Translations under genes and position numbers: made by a program
The notes under the pieces: model-generated
The model's database searches: none
The model's input: only the letters and a program-made list of their open reading frames with translations
What the model was told of the DNA's origin: nothing
Source of the DNA: DATMER01 sp035556715
Lineage (GTDB): Bacteria > Acidobacteriota > Thermoanaerobaculia > Multivoradales > UBA5704
Assembly: GCA_035556715.1 (NCBI GenBank)
Contig: DATMER010000096.1
Location: forward strand, 62,001-126,000
DNA: 64,000 nt
Reading direction: 5' to 3'
In this document: piece by piece, positions 15,086 to 23,731 of the stretch
Position numbering within the stretch: the first letter of the stretch is position 1
Layout of the letters: the number at the start of each line of letters is the position of its first letter

Positions 15086-16449
15086 GATCTTGAGCCTCCC
15101 ACGGCGCGCAGGTGGGCTGTCTCGGGTTGGGTTTGGGGCCGGGCTTCGGGCCGGCCGATGGACACGTAATGAAAGCCGGCGGCGGCCATCTTCCTGGGCT
15201 CATAAAGGTTGCGCAGGTCGACGATCAGCGGCCTCTTGAGGAGCTTCTGCATGCGGTCGAGCTCCAGCTTGCGGAACTGGTTCCACTCGGTGACGATGAC
15301 CAGGGCGTCGGCCTCCTTGGCGGCATCGTAGGCGTCCTTGCAGAAGCCGAGCCTGGGATCCTTCACCATCTTCTCGAACTCGTCCATCGCCTTGGGATCG
15401 TAGGCGCGGACGCTCGCCCCGCCGCTCAGGAGCCCGCGCACGATGACCAGCGCCGGAGAGTCGCGGACGTCGTCCGTGTCCGGCTTGAAGGAGAGCCCGA
15501 GGAGGGCGACCGTCTTGCCGGAGACGCCGTCCAGCGCCGCCTCGATCTTGTCGATCATGCGCGCTTGGACCTCCTCGTTGACCTTGACCACGGCCTCGAT
15601 GATGTGGAACCGGCGGTCGGCCCGCCTGGCGATGGTGGCCAGGGCGCTGGTGTCCTTGGGGAAGCAGGAGCCGCCGAAGCCCGGGCCGGCGCTCAGGAAC
15701 TTCGGCCCGATGCGGTTGTCCATGCCCATGCCCTTGGCCACGACCTCGACGTCCGCGTTCCACTCCTCGCAGATCCGCGCCACCTCGTTGATGAACGAGA
15801 TCTTCGTCGCCAGGAAGCCGTTGGAGGCGTACTTGATCAGCTCGGCGCTCTCCACGTCCGTGATGATGAAAGGCACGTCGGCGGCGGCCAGCGGCGAGTA
15901 GACGTCCTTCATCAGCTCGGCGGCCCTGGGATCGCGGGTGCCGATGACCACCCGGTCGGGGTGCATGAAGTCCTCGATCGCCGAGCCCTCGCGCAGGAAC
16001 TCGGGGTTGCTGACCACGGCGAAGTCGTGCTTGCCGGCCTTCTTGCTGACGATCTTCTCGATCTCCTTGCCCGTTCCGATCGGGACCGTGCTCTTGGTGA
16101 CGATGATCTTGTAGCCGTTGAGGTGCTCGCCGATCGATTCCGCCACCTCGTGGATGAAGCGCAGGTCGGCGGAGCCGTCCTTCTTGGGCGGGGTGCCCAC
16201 GGCGATGAAGACAGCCTGCGCCTCCTCGATGGCCGGTCCGAGGTCGGTGGAGAAGCGCAGCCGCCCCTCCTCCACGTTCTTCTGGACCAGGTCGCCGAGC
16301 CCCGGCTCATAGATCGGGATCTCTCCGTTGGAGAGGCGGTCGATCTTGCCTGCGTCCTTGTCGACGCCGACGACCTTCATGCCGAAGTCGGCGAGGCAGG
16401 CTCCCGTGACCAGACCGACGTAGCCGGTTCCTACGACGCAGATGTTCAT
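15082..16449 (-). CDS. ugd: UDP-glucose 6-dehydrogenase
   Basis: A 455-residue UDP-glucose/GDP-mannose dehydrogenase. It oxidises UDP-glucose twice to UDP-glucuronate with 2 NAD+. The NAD site GTGYVGLVTGACLA is at residues 7-20. The catalytic Cys lies in GPGFGGSCFPKDTSAL, and the substrate loop includes EFLREGSAIEDF. The C-terminal UDP-binding domain has GLSFKPDTDDVRDSPAL. ATG at 16447-16449 overlaps the upstream epimerase stop by 4 nt. The final 25 residues are Pro/Gln-rich and poorly conserved. It feeds both neighbouring UDP-glucuronate-using enzymes. Confidence 0.96.
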   Translation of the reverse strand: MNICVVGTGYVGLVTGACLADFGMKVVGVDKDAGKIDRLSNGEIPIYEPGLGDLVQKNVEEGRLRFSTDLGPAIEEAQAVFIAVGTPPKKDGSADLRFIHEVAESIGEHLNGYKIIVTKSTVPIGTGKEIEKIVSKKAGKHDFAVVSNPEFLREGSAIEDFMHPDRVVIGTRDPRAAELMKDVYSPLAAADVPFIITDVESAELIKYASNGFLATKISFINEVARICEEWNADVEVVAKGMGMDNRIGPKFLSAGPGFGGSCFPKDTSALATIARRADRRFHIIEAVVKVNEEVQARMIDKIEAALDGVSGKTVALLGLSFKPDTDDVRDSPALVIVRGLLSGGASVRAYDPKAMDEFEKMVKDPRLGFCKDAYDAAKEADALVIVTEWNQFRKLELDRMQKLLKRPLIVDLRNLYEPRKMAAAGFHYVSIGRPEARPQTQPETAHLRAVGGSRS

Positions 16450-17423
16450 GGTGTTTGTTCTCGCTTTTCATTCAGATACCAGGCCACGAAGCGACGCAGC
16501 CCTTCACGGATCGGGACCTTGGGCGAGTATCCCAGGAGCCGCTCCGCCTTCGAAACGTCGGCATACGTGATCGGCACGTCCCCGGGTTGTGCGGGAAGAT
16601 ATTCGATGCGCGGCTCCACGGCAAGCTCTTCCGCGATCCAGTGGACCAGGTCCTTGAGCGACGTGGTGTACGCCCCGCCCAGGTTCAGGATCTCGAAGCC
16701 GGGTGCCAGGTCGAGCGACGCCACGATGCCGTCCACGATGTCGTCCACATATGTGTAGTCGCGGCGGCTCTCGCCGTCGCCGTACATCGGAATGGTCTTG
16801 CCGCGGGCGAGCAGGTCGGTGAACTTGTGGATGGCCATCTCCGGTCGCTGCCGAGGGCCGTAGACCGTGAAGAAGCGCAGGCAGGCGGTCCGGAAGCCGT
16901 AAAGGTGGTGGTAGTTGTAGCAGAGCAGCTCGCCCGCTCGCTTGGTCGTGGCATAGGGGCTGATCGGCTGGTTGACCTCGTCGGCCTCGGAGAACGGCAC
17001 CTTCTCGTTGATCCCGTAGACCGACGAGGAGGAGCCGAAGATGAAGACCTTCGGGCCGTGATGGCGGGCAGCTTCCAGAAGCCGGAGGGTGCCGATGCAG
17101 TTGACGTCCTCGTAGAGGATCGGTTCCTTGAGGCTCGGCCGGACTCCGGCACGAGCCGCGAGGTGGACGACGCCGTCGAACTTCCCCTCGGCGAAGAGCC
17201 GGTTCACGAGCACCTCGTCGCGGATGTCCCCTTCGACGATCCGGTAATCGCCGGGGTCCGGTCTGTCCAGGAGAGGGGCGACGTTGGCGCGCTTGCGCGC
17301 CGGGTCGTAGAAGTCGTTGAAATCGTCGAGCACCGTCACCCGGTCTCCCCGGGCGAGCAGCCGCCGAGTCAGGTGCGAGCCGATGAAGCCCGCGCCGCCG
17401 GTCACCAGGATGTGCTTGCTCAT
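16446..17423 (-). CDS. UDP-glucuronate 4-epimerase-like NAD-dependent epimerase
   Basis: A 325-residue extended SDR epimerase. TGGAGFIGSH is near residues 8-17. The acidic loop DDFNDFYDPARKRAN is characteristic of CapI-type UDP-glucuronate 4-epimerases. The active site has SSSSVYG and YATTKRAGELLCY. FTVYGPRQRPEMA and RRDYTYVDDIVDG are also CapI-like. It probably interconverts UDP-glucuronate and UDP-galacturonate, but a GalE-type or other UDP-hexuronate specificity cannot be excluded. ATG at 17421-17423 overlaps the mlaD-like stop by 4 nt, and its own stop overlaps ugd. Confidence 0.88.
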   Translation of the reverse strand: MSKHILVTGGAGFIGSHLTRRLLARGDRVTVLDDFNDFYDPARKRANVAPLLDRPDPGDYRIVEGDIRDEVLVNRLFAEGKFDGVVHLAARAGVRPSLKEPILYEDVNCIGTLRLLEAARHHGPKVFIFGSSSSVYGINEKVPFSEADEVNQPISPYATTKRAGELLCYNYHHLYGFRTACLRFFTVYGPRQRPEMAIHKFTDLLARGKTIPMYGDGESRRDYTYVDDIVDGIVASLDLAPGFEILNLGGAYTTSLKDLVHWIAEELAVEPRIEYLPAQPGDVPITYADVSKAERLLGYSPKVPIREGLRRFVAWYLNEKREQTP

Positions 17424-18709
17424 GGCGGGGGTGTTCCCTCGGGCGGTGGCATCTCCTCGACGGGCGGCGTCTCTTCCGCGTCCTCCTCCTCGATCACATC
17501 CGGCCCCCTGTCGAGCGGAGGAGCGGCCTCGCCCTCCGCTTCCAATGCCTTGCGCTCGTCCTCGTATCTGCTCTCGAGCCCCTTCTTCTGCCGGTTGCGG
17601 ATCAGCCAGCGCAGGATCCGCGACTCGTTGACGCCGATGAGGATGTCGTTGACGGCCTCGTAGACCTGGGGGTCGTTCAGCAGCTTCGCCGCCGTGCCCT
17701 GACCCTGTGTGAGCTTCACCGAAGCTTCGCTGATCCGGTCCACGATCGCCTGGACCTCGCCGGTGACCTTACGGCCGTACTCCTCGTCGTTGAGCAGGCG
17801 AGGGAGCAGAGCTTCGCTCGTCTCCAGATCGTTGGTCATGCCCTGCAGGTCCCGCGCCACCTGGTTGAGCTGGGCCAGGGTGTCCTGGACGCTCGCCTTC
17901 ATGGCCGGGTCGTTGATCAGGGCCGGGGCCAGGCCGGGGCCGCTCTGGACCTGGGAGAGGAGGGTCTCGAAGCGGTCGAGCGAGCTCGCCAGCTTATCGG
18001 CCATGGAGCGGTCGTTGAGCAGGCGGCCGAGGGAACCCTCGCCGGCCTCGATCTTGTTGGCGATCCGCTCCATCGACTCGGTGGTGCCGACGATCGAGGA
18101 GCGCAGGCGCCGGCCCGACTCGGAGTCGGTGGTCAGCTCGCCGAGCAGCCCCTCGCCGCGCTCCATGCGGCCGAGGATGGTGGAGAGCGAGGCCGAGATC
18201 TCCACCACGTTGCTCATCACGTCCTCGCCCGAGGCGAGCAGCGCGTCCACGTTGGTGGGCTGGGCCGCCGGGATCTCCCCCTCGTTGGGGATGACCGGCA
18301 GGGCGGGAGCGCCCGTGGAGAGCTCGATGAACTTGTCGCCCAGGAGGCCCAGGGTCTTGATGCGCGCCTGGGAGGAGCCGGGCGCCAGGCTGCCCGCCGC
18401 CAGGGGATCGACCGGGCCGCGGATGCGCTCGGCGTACTGGGAGTCGACGCTGATCCAGACCTGGATGTGCTCTTCGGTCGGGTTCTGGGGGAGGACGACC
18501 TGCTCCACGGTGCCCACGTCCACGCCGTTGAGCTGCACGGGGTTGCCCGGCTTGAGGCCGCCCACGGTGTTGAACTCGATGTAGTACCGGTTCTTGCGGC
18601 TGAACAAGTTGTTCTTGTCGCCGATCAGGAAGATGCCGACGGCCAGGACGGCGAAGGCCACCAGGATCACCAGACCGACGCGGATGGCTCTCCCGCTGTT
18701 ACGCGGCAT
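17420..18709 (-). CDS. mlaD: MlaD-family (MCE domain) periplasmic lipid-binding protein
   Basis: A 429-residue protein with an N-terminal transmembrane anchor (residues 9-29). An MCE domain follows, opening YYIEFNTVGGLKPGNPVQLNGVDVGTVEQV and ending VKTLGLLGDKFIELSTG-like (read here as IKTLGLLGDKFIELSTG). A long helical C-terminal region contains repeated GEGLLGELT, GEGSLGRLLND and GQGTAAKLLND units, common in MCE proteins of diderms. The last 50 residues are acidic and Pro/Glu-rich. It would bind phospholipids in the periplasm and pass them to or from MlaE. ATG at 18707-18709 is chosen because the frame upstream lies inside the ATPase gene. Confidence 0.92.
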   Translation of the reverse strand: MPRNSGRAIRVGLVILVAFAVLAVGIFLIGDKNNLFSRKNRYYIEFNTVGGLKPGNPVQLNGVDVGTVEQVVLPQNPTEEHIQVWISVDSQYAERIRGPVDPLAAGSLAPGSSQARIKTLGLLGDKFIELSTGAPALPVIPNEGEIPAAQPTNVDALLASGEDVMSNVVEISASLSTILGRMERGEGLLGELTTDSESGRRLRSSIVGTTESMERIANKIEAGEGSLGRLLNDRSMADKLASSLDRFETLLSQVQSGPGLAPALINDPAMKASVQDTLAQLNQVARDLQGMTNDLETSEALLPRLLNDEEYGRKVTGEVQAIVDRISEASVKLTQGQGTAAKLLNDPQVYEAVNDILIGVNESRILRWLIRNRQKKGLESRYEDERKALEAEGEAAPPLDRGPDVIEEEDAEETPPVEEMPPPEGTPPP

Positions 18710-19454
18710 CCTCGTCCTCCTCGCGCCCCGCCAGGAAGCTGGACAGCTCCGGGTGGTCGGCGCCGTCGGCCTCCTCCCAGGTGCCCACGAAGGCGAACTT
18801 CTTGTCCGCCAGGTAGGCGAGCCGGTCGCCCACCCTGCGGGCCAGGGCGATGTCATGGGTCACGACCACGGAGGTCACACCCAGCTCCTTCTGGATCGAG
18901 TTGATCAGCTTGCCGATCGTGGCCGAGGTCGTGGGGTCGAGCCCGGTGGTGGGCTCGTCGAAGAGCACGACCTCGGGGTCGAGCGACAGCGACCGGGCCA
19001 GCGCCACCCGCTTCCGCATGCCGCCGGAGAGGTCCGAGGGGAACTTCTTCTCCACGTCCTTGAGGTTCACCTTGGCGAGCTTCTGGCGCACGGTGTCGGC
19101 GATCTCGGCCTCGGAGAGCTGCGTGTGCTCGCGCAGCGGGAAGGCCACGTTGTCCATCACGTTCATGGAGTCGAACAGGGCGCCGCTCTGGAACAGCATG
19201 GCGATGCGGCGGCGCAGGGGGAAGAGCTCGCGCTCCTCCAGGGCCGAGAGCTCGATGCCGTCGAACGTCACCGTGCCCCCGTCCGGCTTCTCCAGCCCGT
19301 TGAGCTGGCGCAGGGTCACGCTCTTGCCGCTGCCGGACTTGCCCAGGATGACCAGGCACTCGCCCCGCAGCACGTCGAAGTCCACGCCGTCCAGCACCAC
19401 CCGGGTGCCGTACTTCCTGACCAGGCCGCGGACTTGATAGAGAGGTTCAGACAC
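18699..19454 (-). CDS. mlaF: MlaF-type ABC transporter ATPase
   Basis: A 251-residue ABC ATPase. Walker A is GKSGSGKSV, the signature is LSGGMRKRVALARS, Walker B is VVLFDEPTTGLDP, and the switch His is VVTHD. GMRKR in the signature loop is typical of MlaF/TtgA-type lipid transporters. It powers the MlaE permease on the cytoplasmic face. The start is GTG at 19452-19454, 21 nt after mlaE; the stop overlaps mlaD by 11 nt. The C-terminal tail (ELSSFLAGREEDEDAA) resembles the MlaF extension that contacts a neighbouring subunit. Confidence 0.95.
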   Translation of the reverse strand: MSEPLYQVRGLVRKYGTRVVLDGVDFDVLRGECLVILGKSGSGKSVTLRQLNGLEKPDGGTVTFDGIELSALEERELFPLRRRIAMLFQSGALFDSMNVMDNVAFPLREHTQLSEAEIADTVRQKLAKVNLKDVEKKFPSDLSGGMRKRVALARSLSLDPEVVLFDEPTTGLDPTTSATIGKLINSIQKELGVTSVVVTHDIALARRVGDRLAYLADKKFAFVGTWEEADGADHPELSSFLAGREEDEDAA

Positions 19455-19475
19455 AAGTTGTCTCCCGTTGTCCCT

Positions 19476-20228
19476 TCACGTAAGGATGTAGAAGAGCTTG
19501 GTGAGGAAGAAGTCGGAGATCAGGACCAGGATGGCAGCGAGCACGACCGTATTCGTGGTGGCCCGTCCGACGCCGTCGGCGCCGCCCCGCGTATTGAGGC
19601 CATTGTAGCATCCGACGATCGCGATAAAATACGCGAAGAAAAAGGACTTGGCGATGCCGCTGGACACGTCCCCGAAGGTCAGGGCCTCGAAGACGTCGTT
19701 GAAGTAGAGCCCCGCCGGCAGGTCCAGAGTCGTGACGGCGATGATCAGTCCGCCGAGGATGCCAAGGCCGTCGCCGATGATGGTCAGCGCCGGCAGCATG
19801 ACCAGGGTCGCGGCCAGCTTGGGCACGACCAGCTTCTTGACCGGGTCGGCGGCCATGGAGCGCAGGGCGTCGATCTGCTCGGTGACCTTCATGGTGCCGA
19901 TCTCGGCGGTCATGCCCGAGCCGATGCGGCCGCCCACGATGAGCGCGATCAGCACCGGCCCCAGCTCCCGCACCAGCGACTTCGAGACCACGGCCCCGAT
20001 GTAGTACTTGACTCCCAGGCTGGGCAGGCTGAGCGCGGTCTGGAGGGCCATGACCATGCCGGTGAAGATGGTCGTGATCCCGGCCACGCCCAGCGACCGG
20101 ACGCCGATCTGCTCCATCTGGCGCACCCAGAGGCCGATCTCGTAAGGAGGCCGGAGGAGGGCGGCGAACGCCCTGCCGGTCAGGATGGCGAGCTCGCCGG
20201 TCTCCTCTGCGATGTCCCGGATCTTCAC
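19476..20228 (-). CDS. mlaE: MlaE-family ABC permease
   Basis: A 250-residue permease of the MlaE/YrbE family, which moves phospholipid across the inner membrane with MlaF. Several hydrophobic segments are visible, with the family segments GVAGITTIFTGMVMALQTALSLPSLG and LGPVLIALIVGGRIGSGMTAEIGTMKVTEQIDAL. The latter EQIDAL segment couples to the ATPase. The start is GTG at 20226-20228, overlapping the upstream membrane-protein stop by 4 nt. A distinct MlaB or MlaC homologue is not in the window. Confidence 0.95.
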   Translation of the reverse strand: MKIRDIAEETGELAILTGRAFAALLRPPYEIGLWVRQMEQIGVRSLGVAGITTIFTGMVMALQTALSLPSLGVKYYIGAVVSKSLVRELGPVLIALIVGGRIGSGMTAEIGTMKVTEQIDALRSMAADPVKKLVVPKLAATLVMLPALTIIGDGLGILGGLIIAVTTLDLPAGLYFNDVFEALTFGDVSSGIAKSFFFAYFIAIVGCYNGLNTRGGADGVGRATTNTVVLAAILVLISDFFLTKLFYILT

Positions 20229-20638
20229 GAGCGGATGGGCAGCCAGAACGCTGCGTGGGCGATCCCGAGGCCCAGATCGGCCGCGGCCATTGGATAGAGC
20301 CCCGGGATGCCGGAGCGCAGGGCCGCGAAGAGGAGCACGAGACCGCCGAGGATCCGGCCGCCGATCGCCACGGCGACGATGCCGCTGTAGCGCCGGGTGT
20401 CCCGCGCCGCGAGCAGGTAGAGGGCCGCGAGCATGAGCAGGACGACGGCGAAGATCCAGAGGTAGAACGCCCCTTCGGGCAGGGGCGGGAGAGGCAGGTC
20501 GAAAGCCCGGGCCGACGCCTCGGGGGCGAAGGCCAGGAGCAAGGCGAAGACGATGTCCCAGAGCGCGCCCAGCACGAGGCTCCCCCGGAGCAGGGCGAGG
20601 AAGCGGAAACGGCGGGCGAAGTCGGTGACTGCACTCAT
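20225..20638 (-). CDS. Small four-helix membrane protein heading the Mla operon
   Basis: A 137-residue protein with about four hydrophobic helices (roughly residues 15-35, 57-75, 85-107 and 113-133). It begins MSAVTDFARRFRFLALLRGSLVLGALWDI; no family was recognised. ATG at 20636-20638 is taken because the longer frame runs through a repeat element. Its stop is overlapped by the mlaE GTG (4 nt), so it is the first gene of the nine-gene leftward operon. Its role with the Mla transporter is unproven. Confidence 0.7.
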   Translation of the reverse strand: MSAVTDFARRFRFLALLRGSLVLGALWDIVFALLLAFAPEASARAFDLPLPPLPEGAFYLWIFAVVLLMLAALYLLAARDTRRYSGIVAVAIGGRILGGLVLLFAALRSGIPGLYPMAAADLGLGIAHAAFWLPIRS

Positions 20639-20670
20639 ACGGAGCGGGATTCTAGCAGGCGATTGATCCC

Positions 20671-20718
20671 ATCCCCCCTCTCCCCAGCCCTCTCCCCCGT
20701 GCCGAGGGAGAGGGAGCC
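20671..20718. repeat. CCCTCTCC/GGGAGAGGG extragenic palindrome, short copy
   Basis: A short, imperfect member of the polypyrimidine/polypurine inverted-repeat group seen in full at 22716, 54758 and 63054. It lies between the Mla operon head and plsC, which are divergent. Confidence 0.5.
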
Positions 20719-20770
20719 CGCCGCCCGGGCCTGGACCCGAAGGACCGGGCGGGAGAGAATAGCGCCACTC

Positions 20771-21550
20771 ATGGAGACCACCCCTCCTCTCCGGACGGCC
20801 CGGACGGCGCCACCGCTGTGGATGACGGTCCTGGCCACGTTCACCGGGAACCTGTTCCTGCTGATCGGCAGCCTCATCCTCTCCACCATCGCGGTCCTGG
20901 TGAGCTGGATCCCCCCGCGGGGGAACTGGACGTTCGGGGTGTCCCGTCTCTGGTCGCGCTGCCTGCTCGCCGCGAGCGCGGTGCGGATCGAGGCCTGGTA
21001 CGACCCCGCCGTGGAGCCGGGCCGGAGCTACGTCTTCCTCTGCAACCATCAGAGCCTGTTCGATATCCCGCTCCTCCTCACCACCTGCCCGGGGCAGGTG
21101 CGGATGATGGCCAAGAAGAGCCTGTTCCGCGTACCCTTCTTCGGCTGGGGCCTCTCCGCCGGCGGTTTCATCCCGATCGACCGGGGAGATCGGAGCACCG
21201 CCCGGAAGAGCTTCTCCTCCGCCCTCGCCCGGGTGCGGGAGGGGACCTCCATCCTCCTCTTCCCCGAGGGGACGCGGTCCCTGGCCGGTACCCTCCTTCC
21301 GTTCGAGCGCGGTGGCTTCCTCCTGGCCATGAAGACCGGCCTGCCCATCGTGCCGGTGGGCGTGCGCGGCACCCGCGAGGTCCAGCCCAAGGGCAGCTTC
21401 GCCATCCGGCCCGGGAAGGTCGAGGTGCGCTACGGGGCTCCCATCTCCTGCGAGGACTACGGCATCCGGCGCAAGGCGGAGCTCAACGCCGAGGTCCGCC
21501 GCCGGGTGTCGGAGCTGGCCGGGCTGGCGCTGCCCGAGGGGGAGGGCTGA
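20771..21550 (+). CDS. plsC: 1-acylglycerol-3-phosphate O-acyltransferase
   Basis: A 259-residue PlsC-type acyltransferase that converts lysophosphatidate to phosphatidate. An N-terminal membrane segment (about 20-47) precedes the catalytic NHQSLFD motif (His93, Asp98). The substrate motif FPEGTRS lies near 166-172, and the later PIVPVGVRGTREV block is conserved. ATG 20771 is chosen; the long upstream frame passes through the divergent operon and a repeat. It is divergent from the Mla operon, so phospholipid synthesis and transport genes sit back to back. Confidence 0.92.
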   Translation: METTPPLRTARTAPPLWMTVLATFTGNLFLLIGSLILSTIAVLVSWIPPRGNWTFGVSRLWSRCLLAASAVRIEAWYDPAVEPGRSYVFLCNHQSLFDIPLLLTTCPGQVRMMAKKSLFRVPFFGWGLSAGGFIPIDRGDRSTARKSFSSALARVREGTSILLFPEGTRSLAGTLLPFERGGFLLAMKTGLPIVPVGVRGTREVQPKGSFAIRPGKVEVRYGAPISCEDYGIRRKAELNAEVRRRVSELAGLALPEGEG

Positions 21551-21621
21551 AGTGATACGCTTCTAAAAGGTCCGGCCCCTTGCCGGCGCCCAACGAAGAA
21601 AACTGAAGGGAAGCATCCGAC

Positions 21622-22713
21622 ATGGCAAGCGATCTTGAAACCGCGGCCTGGGAAGCCCTGAAGGGGGTCAAGTTCCCGGGGATGAGCCGGGACATCGTCT
21701 CCTTCGGCTTCGTCAGCCGCGTGCGAGCGTGCGCGGGCTCGGTGGTGGTGGACCTCCAGATGGCCACCCTCAACCCCGCTGCCGCCGAGAAAGTCAGGGA
21801 AGAGACCGAGCGCATCCTGCACGCCCTCCCCGAGGTGCAGGAGGTGAAGGTCAACATGAACGTGACCAAGCCGCCGACCCGCGAGGAGTCGGCCCAGAAG
21901 GCGATCGCGCAGGACGGCTCGCTGATCCCCGAGGTGCGGCATGTGGTGGCCGTGGCGAGCGGCAAGGGCGGGGTGGGCAAGTCCACGGTGGCGGCCAACC
22001 TGGCGGTCACCCTGGGCCAGCTCGGCTACCGGGTGGGGTTGCTCGACGCCGACATCTACGGCCCGTCCGTGCCCATGATGTTCGGCATCACCGAGAAGCC
22101 GCGGGTGGACGGCAACCGGATCATCCCGTTCCAGAAGTACGGCATCAAGGTCATGTCCCTCGGCTTCATCATGGAGGCCGACACGCCGGTGATCTGGCGC
22201 GGTCCCATGGTGATGCGGGCCATCGAGCAGATGCTGGGGGACGTGGAGTGGCGGGAGCTCGACTACCTGATCCTGGACCTGCCGCCGGGCACCGGCGACG
22301 CGCAGCTCACCGTCACCCAGAAGGTGCCTCTGTCCGGAGCGGTGATCGTCACGACGCCGCAGGACGTGGCGCTGATCGACGCCCGCAAGGGACTGGCCAT
22401 GTTCAAAAAGGTGAACGTGCCGGTCATCGGGATCATCGAGAACATGTCCTCGTTCGTCTGCCCGCACTGCGGCGAGGTGACGGACATCTTCAAGAAGGGG
22501 GGCGGGGAGCAGACGGCCGACCTCCTGGGCACGGCTTTCCTCGGGGCGATCCCGCTGGATCCCAAGATCGTGCTCGGCGGGGATGCCGGGGTGCCCATCG
22601 TAGTGGCCGAGGGCGAAGGGCCGCACGCCGCAGCCTTCCGCCAGGTTGCCGAGGCCGTGGTGGAGGAGGTCGCCCGGCAGAGCGAGATGAAGCCCAAGCT
22701 CTCCATCGTGTGA
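21622..22713 (+). CDS. apbC: Mrp/ApbC iron-sulfur cluster carrier P-loop ATPase
   Basis: A 363-residue Mrp/NBP35-family protein. An N-terminal MIP18/DUF59-like domain spans about residues 1-90. The deviant Walker A GKGGVGKST is at 114-122. Switch and Walker B regions are LDADIYGPSVPMMFG and LDYLILDLPPGTGD. The metal-binding CxxC (CPHC) lies near residue 280 in the conserved NMSSFVCPHCG block. It is expected to transfer Fe-S clusters to target proteins in the cytoplasm. GAAGGGAAG precedes the ATG by 8-9 nt. A stand-alone gene between plsC and the phosphatase gene. Confidence 0.95.
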   Translation: MASDLETAAWEALKGVKFPGMSRDIVSFGFVSRVRACAGSVVVDLQMATLNPAAAEKVREETERILHALPEVQEVKVNMNVTKPPTREESAQKAIAQDGSLIPEVRHVVAVASGKGGVGKSTVAANLAVTLGQLGYRVGLLDADIYGPSVPMMFGITEKPRVDGNRIIPFQKYGIKVMSLGFIMEADTPVIWRGPMVMRAIEQMLGDVEWRELDYLILDLPPGTGDAQLTVTQKVPLSGAVIVTTPQDVALIDARKGLAMFKKVNVPVIGIIENMSSFVCPHCGEVTDIFKKGGGEQTADLLGTAFLGAIPLDPKIVLGGDAGVPIVVAEGEGPHAAAFRQVAEAVVEEVARQSEMKPKLSIV

Positions 22714-22715
22714 GG

Positions 22716-22846
22716 CCCTCACCCCCCGGCCCCCTCTCCCACCTCCCCATCCCCCTCCCTGGGAGAGGGGGAGACTTGCTTTGAGTTACGCGAGCAGAGG
22801 GTGGGGGCGTCCTCTCCCGCGGAGCGGGGGAGGATAGAGGAGGGGG
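22716..22846. repeat. CCCTCACCCCC-type extragenic repeat, full copy 1
   Basis: A GC-rich imperfect palindrome following apbC. It shares an identical 25-nt left end with copies at 54758 and 63054, then GGGAGAGGGGGAGAC and a short TTGCT-rich middle. The in-frame extension of the downstream gene is made from this repeat, which argues for the later start at 22864. Confidence 0.75.
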
Positions 22847-22863
22847 TTCTCCGAGAACGTCTG

Positions 22864-23655
22864 ATGTCCATTGCCCTCATCGCAGATGCCCACCTCGGCG
22901 GCCCCGGCAGAAACGCCGGGCCCCTGATCGATCAGCTCGAAGCGCTGCCCGGTCAGGGCTGCGACCGGCTGATCCTCATGGGGGACCTCTTTCAGGCCTG
23001 GATCGGCTCCCCCCGCTTCGAGACCCCCGACATCAGGGCTGTCGTGGCTGCGCTCCGGGACCTCCGGCGGAGGGGATTGCAGATCGACTACGTGGAGGGG
23101 AACCGGGACTTCTTCCTCGCCGGCAGCCCCTATGCCGATGCCTTCGACCAGGTCGTCCTGGAGGTCGCCTTCGAGGTGGAGGGGACGCGCTACCTCGCGG
23201 TCCATGGCGACGGCCTCAACGACCGGGACTGGCAGTACCGCTTCTGGCGGAAGCTTTCGAAGAGCCCCCCGGTCCGCTTCGCGGTCACCCACATTCCGCA
23301 GCGGCTCGCGCATCGGATGGTGCACTCCACGGAGCAGCGGCTCTCGCAGACCAACTTCAAGCACAAGGCGAAGCTCCCCGAAGAGGCGATCCGCCGCTAC
23401 GCCGAGCGCCGCCTGGCCGAGGGGTACGACGTGCTCATCCTGGGCCACTTCCACGAGCCCCGGGTCTGGAAGGTCCGGGGTGGCGAGGTCCGCCTGCTGG
23501 ATGCCTGGTTCCGGAGCCGGCGGGTGGAGCGGCTGGGAAGCGAAGATCATCCCCTAAGCGACGTGATTGGCAGCCTTCCAGACGAAGATGCGCAGGAGAT
23601 CCGGGAGAGTATCGAGGAGGAGTTCGGGAGGATCGATCCCGAAGATTGGAAGTAA
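22864..23655 (+). CDS. LpxH-like UDP-2,3-diacylglucosamine pyrophosphatase (calcineurin-like phosphoesterase)
   Basis: A 263-residue metallophosphoesterase. Metal motifs in order: DAHLGG (Asp8, His10), GDLFQAW, GNRDFF, VHGDGLNDRDWQYRFWRK and GHFHEP. The DRDWQYRFWRKL segment and its spacing resemble LpxH/LpxG-type enzymes that release lipid X from UDP-diacylglucosamine in lipid A synthesis. Other substrates are possible. ATG 22864 begins right at the first beta-strand (MSIALIADAH). The C-terminal 30 residues are acidic. It lies among lipid-related genes but with flanking repeats, so is probably expressed alone. Confidence 0.8.
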   Translation: MSIALIADAHLGGPGRNAGPLIDQLEALPGQGCDRLILMGDLFQAWIGSPRFETPDIRAVVAALRDLRRRGLQIDYVEGNRDFFLAGSPYADAFDQVVLEVAFEVEGTRYLAVHGDGLNDRDWQYRFWRKLSKSPPVRFAVTHIPQRLAHRMVHSTEQRLSQTNFKHKAKLPEEAIRRYAERRLAEGYDVLILGHFHEPRVWKVRGGEVRLLDAWFRSRRVERLGSEDHPLSDVIGSLPDEDAQEIRESIEEEFGRIDPEDWK

Positions 23656-23670
23656 GGCCGGGCGGGGGCT

Positions 23671-23707
23671 CCCTCTCCCGCGAAGCGGGGGAGGGCAGGG
23701 GAGGGGG
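23671..23707. repeat. CCCTCTCCCGC/GCGGGGGAGGG short palindrome
   Basis: Polypyrimidine arm CCCTCTCCCGC and polypurine arm GCGGGGGAGGG are separated by GAA, with a further purine tail. It lies between the LpxH-like gene and the MBL hydrolase and could fold as a terminator-like hairpin. Confidence 0.55.
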
Positions 23708-23731
23708 CTCTTCCGGTAAACTCCCCCGGCC

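Noticed and set aside
22801..22863. N-terminal extension of the LpxH-like protein
   Set aside because: The extension is encoded by a repeat element and precedes the conserved first strand; ATG 22864 fits the family.
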